A stretch of 64,000 bases of DNA from Rouxiella aceris (GTDB taxonomy: Bacteria; Pseudomonadota; Gammaproteobacteria; Enterobacterales; Enterobacteriaceae). A model generated the notes under the pieces. The model saw nothing but the letters and a program-made list of their open reading frames with translations. It had not been told where the DNA came from and ran no database searches. Below are positions 57,522 through 64,000 of the stretch, piece by piece (position 1 is the stretch's first letter; each line of letters begins with the position of its first letter). The DNA is taken from assembly GCF_012933545.1 (NCBI RefSeq), contig NZ_JAADJU010000011.1, positions 62,001 through 126,000 of the forward strand. The letters are read 5' to 3'. The translations under genes were made by a program, and so were the position numbers.

Positions 57522-57984
57522 ATGAATTTAAATGCCGATAAAACATACCTTATTTATCTTTTAAAAATAATGAAACCGCTCACAAACCCAAATTTAATTG
57601 TATCTATTTTGTTAAGTTAATTAATGCATTATGTTTTTATTACATTTTGCAAATTAACATTAATGTTCCAACAAGAAATAGAGAAGAAGAATTAATAAAT
57701 TATGAAATATAAAAACAAGTAACATAATGTTTGTTATTTCTATTAATCCAATAAAAATCAAAAAAACCTTGAACAACGCCATAAAAATAATTTTTTCAGA
57801 AATAAACCAGTAACGGATGCTGTATCACTGTGATGGTATTTAAGGCGAGTGGTAAAACGCATAAACTCTGTAATGATTTGTTATGGCTTGATCGTCCTCG
57901 GCAGATAAATTGTGCTAATAATCGTACCAAGAGATCAACGCAGGAGACGCTTATGCGCGCCAGCGCCAACCAGGAGGAAATACC
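57522..57984. other. 463-bp AT-rich gap
   Basis: The gap separates the divergent kinase gene and the phosphonopyruvate hydrolase gene. It is very AT-rich between 57540 and 57810. It must hold both promoters. No repeat, RNA gene or clear operator was recognised; no sigma-54 signature was found. Confidence 0.4.
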
Positions 57985-58863
57985 ATGAACCAGACAAAAA
58001 ATACCCTGCTACGCGACTATCTCAGTCAGCGACGACTGTTCACCGCCATGGCTGCACATAATCCTCTTGCCGCAAAACTGGCTGAAGAAGCCGGGTTTAA
58101 CGGCATCTGGGGAAGCGGTTTTGAACTCTCCGCCAGCTATGCTGTACCGGATGCCAGTATCCTGCCGATGGGGATACATCTTGCAATGATGCGTTCCATC
58201 GCCACTACGGTGCAAATTCCGCTTATCGCCGATATCGATACCGGATTCGGCAATGCCGTAAATGTCAGCTACGCTATCCCACAGTACGAGGCGGCGGGTG
58301 TTTCTGCGGTAGTTATGGAAGACAAGACCTTTCCGAAGGATACAAGTCTGCGCGTTGCTGGTCGCCAGGAATTACTGCGTACTGAAGAGTTTCAGGGTAA
58401 GTTGGAAGCAGCCGTCAGCGCCCGCCGGGAAAACAGTTTTGTGGTCATTGCCCGTGTGGAGGCCCTGATAGCGGGACTGGGGATGGCTGAGGCACTACGC
58501 CGCGCGGAGGCTTATGCTGAAGCCGGCGCTGACGCGATCCTTATCCATTCAAAACAGAAAACCCCCGACGAAATCATGAGCTTTATCCAGGCATGGTCCG
58601 GCAGGAAACCGCTGGTTCTGGTGCCAACGGCATACCCGCAACTGACCGAAGCGGCAATAGCAGAAACCGGCAAAGTGGGGATAGTTATCTATGGTAACCA
58701 TGCAATCCGCGCCGCAGTTGGCGCTATGCGTCAGGTGTTTACCCGCATACGGCAAGACGGGGGTATCCATAATGTGGATGCGCAACTGCCGTCGGTACAG
58801 GAAATCATCACCCTGCAAGGAGATGCTCAGATGCGGGAAATAGAGAAAAAATACCTGCGCTAA
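57985..58863 (+). CDS. pphA: phosphonopyruvate hydrolase
   Basis: This 292-residue (beta/alpha)8-barrel enzyme of the PEP-mutase/isocitrate-lyase superfamily is closest in my memory to phosphonopyruvate hydrolase. The gating loop reads EDKTFPKDTSLR (Asp113 region), where PEP mutases have a different loop. Downstream it has VVIARVEALIAGLG, ADAILIHSKQKTPDEI and VPTAYPQLTEA. It hydrolyses phosphonopyruvate to pyruvate and phosphate. AGGAGG lies just before the ATG. No phosphonoalanine transaminase or transporter is adjacent. Confidence 0.8.
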   Translation: MNQTKNTLLRDYLSQRRLFTAMAAHNPLAAKLAEEAGFNGIWGSGFELSASYAVPDASILPMGIHLAMMRSIATTVQIPLIADIDTGFGNAVNVSYAIPQYEAAGVSAVVMEDKTFPKDTSLRVAGRQELLRTEEFQGKLEAAVSARRENSFVVIARVEALIAGLGMAEALRRAEAYAEAGADAILIHSKQKTPDEIMSFIQAWSGRKPLVLVPTAYPQLTEAAIAETGKVGIVIYGNHAIRAAVGAMRQVFTRIRQDGGIHNVDAQLPSVQEIITLQGDAQMREIEKKYLR

Positions 58864-58924
58864 AATCTTTCCCGCATACTTCTTTTGAGCCAGCGGTGTA
58901 TCGGAAATGATATTGATGCTCTGA

Positions 58925-59194
58925 TTACTTTTTCCGAAAAAGAAAAGCAGCAACTGCCGTCAGAACGCCTATCAGAGGCATTTCTCCAGCACCAGCCAAG
59001 AAGTTATGGTGATTTATTCGATTTTCGCGGCGAATATCAACAAAGCGAGCAAGCGCGTATTTTTCATCAGCGGCGCTGACCTCTTCAAATTGTTTTTTAT
59101 AACCCTGTTCAGTCAGCTGAGAGGCTACATCCGTAGCCGATCTTTCCAGCACAACGGTTTGCTTACCCTTTTTGAAAAAAAAGTAGTCCGGCAT
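58925..59194 (-). CDS. unknown 89-residue protein with C-terminal membrane helix
   Basis: It starts MPDYFFFKKGKQTVVLERSA. The soluble part has QLTEQGYKKQFEEVSAADEKYALARFVDI, and the C-terminus is a hydrophobic helix followed by FRKK. An upstream GGAGGAG-like run supports the start. Function is not recognised. It converges with the phosphonopyruvate hydrolase gene. Confidence 0.6.
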   Translation of the reverse strand: MPDYFFFKKGKQTVVLERSATDVASQLTEQGYKKQFEEVSAADEKYALARFVDIRRENRINHHNFLAGAGEMPLIGVLTAVAAFLFRKK

Positions 59195-59245
59195 TTAGTT
59201 CTCCACATGGAGGAGGATGTAATTAAACAATATATCCGCTCTGAC

Positions 59246-59345
59246 TTAGTCTTGTACACATCTGCCAGTATATCGCAGCCAATTGATCAATCCCTCGCCT
59301 TTGAGTTGCGCGTTTTCAGCTAACATCCGCAGCAGGGCAATCTAA
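59246..59345 (-). mobile_element. possible IS end with transposase C-terminus remnant
   Basis: CTTGTACACATCT at about 59251 resembles the terminal repeats of IS4/IS50-type elements. A minus-strand frame ending in it (LRMLAENAQLKGEGLINWL, stop at 59246) reads like a transposase C-terminus, and IS stop codons often fall in the terminal repeat. It lies just upstream of a nitronate monooxygenase fragment lacking its N-terminus, as if an IS removed it. The other end is absent. Low confidence. Confidence 0.3.
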
Positions 59346-59403
59346 AAGTTGAAGGGCAATAATGGGCGAAAAACCAACGTTATGCTTGCAGTGAAGTATT
59401 CAG

Positions 59404-60006
59404 ATGACTCTTAACACCTCATCGGGTTCTAACCACGACATCAACCCGCTCCCTGAAAATACCCGCATTGCTGAAGCTGCTGGCGCAGATATTATTGTGG
59501 CAACCGGTTTTGACGAAGGCGGCACATTACCTGGTAAGGATTTGGGTACGTTTTCCATCGTACCGCTGATTGCAGATGCGGTACAAAACGGACCAGTGCT
59601 GGCCGCCGGCGGTATCACCGATAGCCGTACCGCCAGAGCTGCCAACGCCCTTGGGGCAAGCGGGGTATTTGCAGGATCCGTATTCATCAGCACGAAAGAA
59701 AGTCGCGTACCGCAATCAGTGAAAGAAAAAATCATCGATTCCGATGGACTGGATATGTTGCTTTTCAGAACGATGCCGGATTACTGCCGTTCGTTGCCTG
59801 GCAAGCTGGCAGAAAAATTGGTGCAAATGGATAAAGCGGGAGCCAGTAACGAAGATCTTGGAAAAACTATGGGTGGTTTACGCGGTTTGCGTATCGGCAT
59901 GTTTGAAGGGAACGTCGATGAGGGCTATATCTCGCTAGGTACTGGCATCGGTAGTATTCGGGTCATTAACAGCGTAGCTGCAATGGCTAATGAATTAACC
60001 GTATGA
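59404..60006 (+). pseudogene. nitronate monooxygenase, N-terminally truncated
   Basis: The 200-residue frame matches only the C-terminal two-thirds of a nitronate monooxygenase/FabK-like flavoenzyme. Examples are PENTRIAEAAGADIIVATGFDEGG, FSIVPLIADAV, LAAGGITDSRTARAANALGA and GVFAGSVFIST. Full-length members have about 310-350 residues; the FMN-binding N-terminal part is missing. The first 15 or so residues (MTLNTSSGSNHD) are unlike the family and probably start in foreign sequence. No function should be expected. Confidence 0.7.
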
Positions 60007-60391
60007 TGATGTCTCGCCATTTGTGGCGAGATTTACAACTAATCCCGATTACAATCCAACTTTCCTAACATCCGCTTCCTTCTGGCATATATCAGCCCCT
60101 TAAACACCCCGACAGCTTTGAGCAATGAGCGAACGTAGCGCTTGAAAAAATGCCTGCGCCCAAAGCTCGTTAGTGTCTGGATAGTTCATGGGGATCACTT
60201 TATTAGAAAATTGAAACTTGTGTAATTCGTCGCTAATGTATACTGTCGAGCAAGGCCCGTGCTGCCTGCCGCTCGCTTCCTTAAGGGAAAAGGTGAAAGC
60301 ATTATGGTTCTCAACCTCATTGATTTAACAACTCTTGATGGTCGGGATGTGGTAATGCGAGCACCACCATTTCCTGACGACAGGAGACAAT

Positions 60392-60451
60392 ATGTTATCT
60401 ATCGAGCAGGCCAAACAAATGGCTGCAAAGTTAAAAGCCTCTCTTGGATAG
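60392..60451 (+). pseudogene. possible 5' end of a lost gene
   Basis: CAGGAGACAAT precedes an ATG whose 19-residue product MLSIEQAKQMAAKLKASLG resembles the start of small 'glyoxalase-superfamily' or related cytosolic proteins, then stops at TAG. It is probably a decayed gene start. The remaining 60007-60525 stretch shows nothing convincing. Confidence 0.25.
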
Positions 60452-60525
60452 CCGCTACCAATGCGGGCAGTAGCCTCCACTGAAAAAAAATGCATTATAG
60501 GATTTTTAAATTAAAGGATCTTGTT

Positions 60526-61221
60526 ATGAGCGATTCTGCATTCACGTCAATAGGGCTGCTCCTGTTTCCAGCGCTCACTCAGCTTGATCTCACCGGCCCG
60601 TATGAAGTTTTTGCCAGGGCACCTAATACTAAAGTTCATCTCATCTGGAAGGATCTGCAACCTGTAGTTTCTGACCGTGGAATGGCTATTCTGCCAACAA
60701 CCACTTTCAATACGTGCCCGAAACTGGATGTAATTTGTGTTCCCGGAGGACCGGGACAGATAAACCTGATGGAAGATGAAGAAGTTCTCTCGTTTATCAG
60801 GCACAAAAGTATAGAAGCCAGACTTGTTACCTCGGTATGCACCGGATCTCTTGTTCTTGGTGCTGCCGGACTGTTGAAAGGATATAAAGCCACCACGCAC
60901 TGGGCTTCGCTAGACCAACTCACGCTACTGGGAGCAGAACCGATAAACGAACGCGTAGTTCGTGATAGAAACCGGATTACAGGCGCAGGTGTCACATCAG
61001 GTATCGATTTTGCACTTAACGTGGTGGCAGAAATATATGGAAGCGATGTTGCTAAAAATATTCAATTAAATCTGGAATATGATCCCGCACCGCCCTTTAC
61101 TTGTGGTTCCCCCCGAACGGCATCAGCAGAGTTGCTTAAAAAAGTACAGGAACAGCTCGCGCCATTCATTGAGAAGAGACGGCAGGCTACTGTGAAAGCA
61201 GCTGCCAATCTTGAAAAATAA
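60526..61221 (+). CDS. inhA: isonitrile-hydratase-like DJ-1/PfpI protein
   Basis: This 231-residue DJ-1/PfpI-superfamily protein is very similar to bacterial isonitrile hydratase. It has LLFPALTQLDLTGPYEVFA, PTTTFNTCPKLDVICVPGGPG, the nucleophile Cys in TSVCTGSLVLGAAGLL and GAGVTSGIDFAL. The enzyme hydrates isonitriles to N-substituted formamides. I chose ATG 60526, preceded by AAAGGA; an in-frame ATG at 60490 is also possible. The gene stands alone. The symbol follows isonitrile hydratase and should not be confused with enoyl-ACP reductase inhA. Confidence 0.75.
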   Translation: MSDSAFTSIGLLLFPALTQLDLTGPYEVFARAPNTKVHLIWKDLQPVVSDRGMAILPTTTFNTCPKLDVICVPGGPGQINLMEDEEVLSFIRHKSIEARLVTSVCTGSLVLGAAGLLKGYKATTHWASLDQLTLLGAEPINERVVRDRNRITGAGVTSGIDFALNVVAEIYGSDVAKNIQLNLEYDPAPPFTCGSPRTASAELLKKVQEQLAPFIEKRRQATVKAAANLEK

Positions 61222-61404
61222 AGGTTATTTTAGAAAAGGGTAAAGCTTGCTGCCAAGTGATTCCGGATGTAATGGTCAATAACCTCCGGTCGTCTGCCCG
61301 CCTTTGGCACTTTGCTGCCCTTCGCCCGCAGGTATCTTTAAGCGAAAAAGGGAGGTTATGGTCAGAGTGAATAACTCAGCATCTGCATTTAATTATTTTG
61401 GCTT

Positions 61405-62016
61405 TTAACATACGGGGTATTTTTTAAAAGCCGACATGGCTTCACATGATTCAGCAATCGACGGAATGTTTTTAAAACTGTCTGCCGGAACCACCGTTGG
61501 GATCATAAACTGAATAAATGACCATACCACCGTACTGGTTACCGAGACCTGGTCAGGGCGCCCTACTGTAGCACGGCCTTCAAGCAGAGCGTCCCATTCC
61601 CGGCAAGCCGCCAAAAGTTGCCGGGTAACACGATCAATCCACGGCTGATATTGTTTTTCTGCTGGCCTGAGATTGTGTTCATAAATATTTTGTACCGCTT
61701 TTTCGCAGGCCGCGAGAATAATCCCCAAAATCTGAAGATCTTTTGCCAGAGCGTGGTGATTTTCGGGTAAGAGTTTGTGGTCAGCTTCGGACAGCGCTTC
61801 AAAATAATGAAGAATGAGCGTTGAATCCATCAACTGCAAACCGCTATCCATAATCACCGTCGGGGCTTTGACTACCGGGTTAATTTGCGAAAACGCTTCA
61901 AATGTACTAAATACCGATAGCGGCATGCTATTGAATTCAATGCCGTAGAGTTCCAGGGATACCGCAACACGCCTTACGTAAGGCGAATCCATCATACCAA
62001 TGAGTTTCATCATCAT
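61405..62016 (-). CDS. glutathione S-transferase
   Basis: This 203-residue protein has a thioredoxin-like N-terminal domain (MKLIGMMDSPYVRRVAVSLEL, Ser9/Tyr-type active site) with the conserved PTVIMDSGLQLMDSTLILHY. The C-terminal helical GST domain covers about 85-200. It is divergent from a LysR-family gene at 62322, which is likely to regulate it. Confidence 0.82.
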   Translation of the reverse strand: MMMKLIGMMDSPYVRRVAVSLELYGIEFNSMPLSVFSTFEAFSQINPVVKAPTVIMDSGLQLMDSTLILHYFEALSEADHKLLPENHHALAKDLQILGIILAACEKAVQNIYEHNLRPAEKQYQPWIDRVTRQLLAACREWDALLEGRATVGRPDQVSVTSTVVWSFIQFMIPTVVPADSFKNIPSIAESCEAMSAFKKYPVC

Positions 62017-62321
62017 TCCTGTCCGTGCAACACAACTATCGTTAATCGATTACCTGTTACACCTGTCAGCATCAGGTGCTTCGGCGAAGTAGGCAGCCCC
62101 ACATTACCGTAGATCTGCATGGTCGAATATCATGGTTTTCTTACCTCAGAGGTTAGTGTATCTAACGCATCACTCCATTTTCGCAGGCTGCGGAAATAAC
62201 AATAAGAATGGCATCATTTTAACTAATTGGATTAAGTCACTTTCTTTATTAAATCCAGATTTAAAAAATGTTTATATGGTAGTAACGTTAACGAATCAAA
62301 GAACGTTAAGAGAAATGCCCT

Positions 62322-63212
62322 ATGTCGGATTATCCACCTATCGCCAGTCTGCGAAGCTTTGAGGCTGTTGCTCGTCTTGGTAGCGTGACGTTGGCCGCGA
62401 AAGAGATAAAGGTGACGCATTCTGCTATTAGCCAACAGATCAAACTCCTGGAGGACATGGTAGGCGTAAAGTTATTTATCCGTCATGGGCGCGGGGTACA
62501 GATTAATGAAGAAGGAAGGCTCTATGCTTTGCAAATACGCGAGGCATTGAACCATATCTCGGAAGCCACCAGGTTGGTGCAGGTGAAACCGCGAACAATG
62601 GAACTGACGCTGGCGACGCTGCCTTCTTTTGGCTGTCACTGGTTATTGCCGCGCCTTGCGCGATTCCGAGAGAAATTTCCCCATATCTCGTTACGCCTGC
62701 AGGCTAGTCTGACGGTGACCAGCCTGCAACAGGAAGGTATCGATATTGCGATTCGTATGGGTCAAGGTGACTGGGAAGGCACAGAAAACCGCTTTCTTTT
62801 TTCTGATGAACTTATTGTCGTCGCAGCCCCCGGTTATAACAATGGCAAGTTACCTGATACGCCAGAAGAAGTGGCAAAGAGTCACATTATTTTTTCGATG
62901 GAGTCATGGAAAACCTGGTGTCTTAATGCAGGACTGGCGAAAGAGATCGTGCCATCCGGGTTACGCGTTAACGATTCAAACCTGGTAATAGAAGCCGTAC
63001 GACTGGGAGCCGGCATTGCTCTGGAGCGCAGTTCTCTGGTTAAGGGCGCTATCTTGCGGGGAGAGTTGGTACAGATAACCTCGGTCACCGCACCTTATCC
63101 TTGGCACTACTGGCTTGTGACTTCCCCGGTGGCAGAAAAAAAACCGGAAGTGGCTCTTTTTATCGAATGGCTGGAGGAAGAAATAGCCGTCTGGAGTGAA
63201 CAAATGCCGTGA
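62322..63212 (+). CDS. LysR-family (GcvA-like) regulator
   Basis: This 296-residue LysR protein resembles the GcvA group. The N-terminal winged helix is ASLRSFEAVARLGSVTLAAKEI then THSAISQQIKLLEDMVGVKLF. The effector domain has LPSFGCHWLLPRLARFREKFP and GIALERSSLV. It is divergent from the glutathione S-transferase gene with about 305 bp between them, where a control site is expected. Confidence 0.85.
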   Translation: MSDYPPIASLRSFEAVARLGSVTLAAKEIKVTHSAISQQIKLLEDMVGVKLFIRHGRGVQINEEGRLYALQIREALNHISEATRLVQVKPRTMELTLATLPSFGCHWLLPRLARFREKFPHISLRLQASLTVTSLQQEGIDIAIRMGQGDWEGTENRFLFSDELIVVAAPGYNNGKLPDTPEEVAKSHIIFSMESWKTWCLNAGLAKEIVPSGLRVNDSNLVIEAVRLGAGIALERSSLVKGAILRGELVQITSVTAPYPWHYWLVTSPVAEKKPEVALFIEWLEEEIAVWSEQMP

Positions 63213-63272
63213 CTGCCTTACTCATCATCTAGCGGTTTTGAGCGAGACAACGATGAGGGCACAAATGGCCTC

Positions 63273-63299
63273 TAAAGGTATTGTCGAAAATGCCGATAA
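63273..63299 (+). promoter_or_regulatory. sigma-28 (FliA) promoter
   Basis: TAAAGGTA (63273-63280), 11 bases, then GCCGATAA (63292-63299). The consensus is TAAAGTTT-N11-GCCGATAA, so the -10 box is perfect, the spacer exact and the -35 box matches six of eight. It lies 65 bp upstream of the YjfB-like gene, tying it to the flagellar regulon. Confidence 0.8.
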
Positions 63300-63363
63300 C
63301 TATTCCAAGCTTAGGGGTCCAAGCTGTGATCAGTTTTTTTATTGTATCGAATAGGAGAACAAA

Positions 63364-63552
63364 ATGGATATATCACAAGTTACTTCGTTGGCTACCGGCC
63401 TTGATAATCTAAATGTCAGTAGTAAGGCGGACGCCCTCCTGTTGAGAAAGACGCTGGATAACCAACAATCAACGGCAGCCAGTCTTATCGACTCTATCCC
63501 ACAGTTGCCTGCTAACCCGGCGATCGGACGGAATATCAATACCACCGCCTAA
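63364..63552 (+). CDS. YjfB-like putative motility protein
   Basis: This 62-residue protein of the YjfB family starts MDISQVTSLATGLDNLN and has the middle LLLRKTLDNQQSTAASLIDSIP. AGGAGAA precedes the ATG. YjfB-like genes are found near flagellar or chemotaxis genes in other bacteria, though a mechanism is unknown. A near-consensus sigma-28 promoter upstream supports co-expression with late flagellar genes. Confidence 0.8.
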   Translation: MDISQVTSLATGLDNLNVSSKADALLLRKTLDNQQSTAASLIDSIPQLPANPAIGRNINTTA

Positions 63553-63705
63553 ACGGTAATTTGACCTGCTGTTTTTTGGTCAATAGTGACTTTTTCCTCG
63601 GCGCGACCTGCGCTCTGGGGAGTCAATGTTATGCCAAAATTCTGTTGCTGAATGGGGCAGGATATCGGGTCAGGTTCATCAGGTGTTTTTTAACCAACTC
63701 AATAC

Positions 63706-64000
63706 TTATTCCGTGAATTCGGCGAGATCCTTGTCAGTAGCATTTTGCAGCAGTTCCTGCCCGTTATCCGCAATATCACTTAAACGTTCAGCGGTTGGCC
63801 TGAAACACGCAGCAGTATGTACTCTGCCCTGCTTCCCTTCCAACAGCTCGATCAACTCTTCAAAAACCTTTGCACTGACCATATAGCCTGCCGGCCGGTT
63901 ATTAGAAAGTACGGCGACAGGTTCATCAATAAAATATTTCGCCGGAGATCCTCATTAGCGGTGGTACTAAAAACCGGAGGGGCTACACTTTCACAGGATT
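63706..64000 (-). pseudogene. frameshifted StbD/YafN-like antitoxin, toxin gene absent
   Basis: The minus-strand sequence from about 63950 to 63706 encodes YFIDEPVAVLSNNRPAGYMV, then SAKVFEELIELLE and a C-terminus with FRPTAERLSDIA, matching the Phd/YefM-type antitoxins StbD and YafN. The N-terminal STTANEDLRRN lies upstream in a different frame, so the gene is broken by a frameshift near 63945. The toxin gene that should follow (63560-63705) is missing. The window ends before the gene's start. Confidence 0.6.

Noticed and set aside
59230-59280. Leftover sequencing-adapter or Tn5 mosaic end
   Set aside because: The match to the mosaic end is only partial and lies in otherwise continuous genomic sequence, so a natural IS-type end is more likely.

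Overview
The window looks like a chromosomal accessory stretch from a member of the Enterobacterales. A Yersiniaceae- or Hafniaceae-like genome is my best guess, which the sequence does not prove. The evidence is the set of enterobacterial homologues: YghW, the YgaV-YgaP pair, an Aer-type aerotaxis receptor, the terZABCDE/terW tellurite-stress cluster, a BudC remnant and a YjfB-like motility protein behind a sigma-28 promoter. No rRNA, tRNA, CRISPR array, phage or intact insertion sequence was found.

Layout. 1-7.8 kb: single genes (alpha/beta hydrolase behind a Fur-box-like site, yghW, two tiny envelope proteins, an Aer-like receptor, a DUF3761 protein, ygaV-ygaP, a cytochrome b561) and an orphan IS3-type orfA. 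The aer-like gene lies between two inverted copies of a 131-bp repeat, and each copy is bracketed by an exact duplication of a terminator hairpin. 7.1-10.2 kb: a TetR/O-methyltransferase pair and a GtrII-like membrane protein. 10.8-24.3 kb: a redox and detoxification region. It holds a metal-type two-component system, several exported enzymes (Tat aldo-keto reductase, cupin, carboxymuconolactone-decarboxylase-like protein, Tat flavodoxin, esterase), two cytosolic aldo-keto reductases, a LysR and a TetR regulator, and two NAD(P)-dependent enzymes.

24.4-35.0 kb: the Ter stress cluster. terZABCDE runs leftward. A divergent biosynthetic module runs rightward (ATP-grasp remnant, PRTase-TRSP, HAD, StiP-like PRTase, CitE-like aldolase), followed by terW. 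The ATP-grasp gene appears to have lost its middle. 35.1-39.0 kb: a scarred accessory patch with a lipoprotein resembling T6SS immunity proteins that cuts into a decayed budC-like gene, an unknown protein, and a second exonuclease VII-like pair (DUF5710-XseA fusion plus XseB-like protein).

39.1-57.5 kb: a complete glycyl-radical-enzyme bacterial microcompartment (GRM) locus. It encodes a B12-independent diol dehydratase and its activase, CoA-acylating aldehyde dehydrogenase, alcohol dehydrogenase, PduL phosphotransacylase, acetate kinase, five shell proteins, an EutJ-like chaperone, a flavoprotein-like protein, a GlcG/PduO-C-like protein, a DJ-1/PfpI protein, a diol/glycerol facilitator, a dedicated S-adenosylmethionine synthetase, and a PocR-domain histidine kinase with a YesN/AraC response regulator. 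Active-site residues indicate 1,2-propanediol (or glycerol) rather than choline. The predicted pathway is diol to aldehyde, then disproportionation to alcohol and acyl-CoA, acyl phosphate, and acid plus ATP. The dehydratase carries a 60-residue internal insertion that looks like an encapsulation peptide.

57.9-64 kb: mixed genes (phosphonopyruvate hydrolase, isonitrile-hydratase-like protein, glutathione S-transferase with divergent LysR, YjfB-like protein) among decaying ones (nitronate monooxygenase fragment, a probable IS end, a frameshifted orphan antitoxin).
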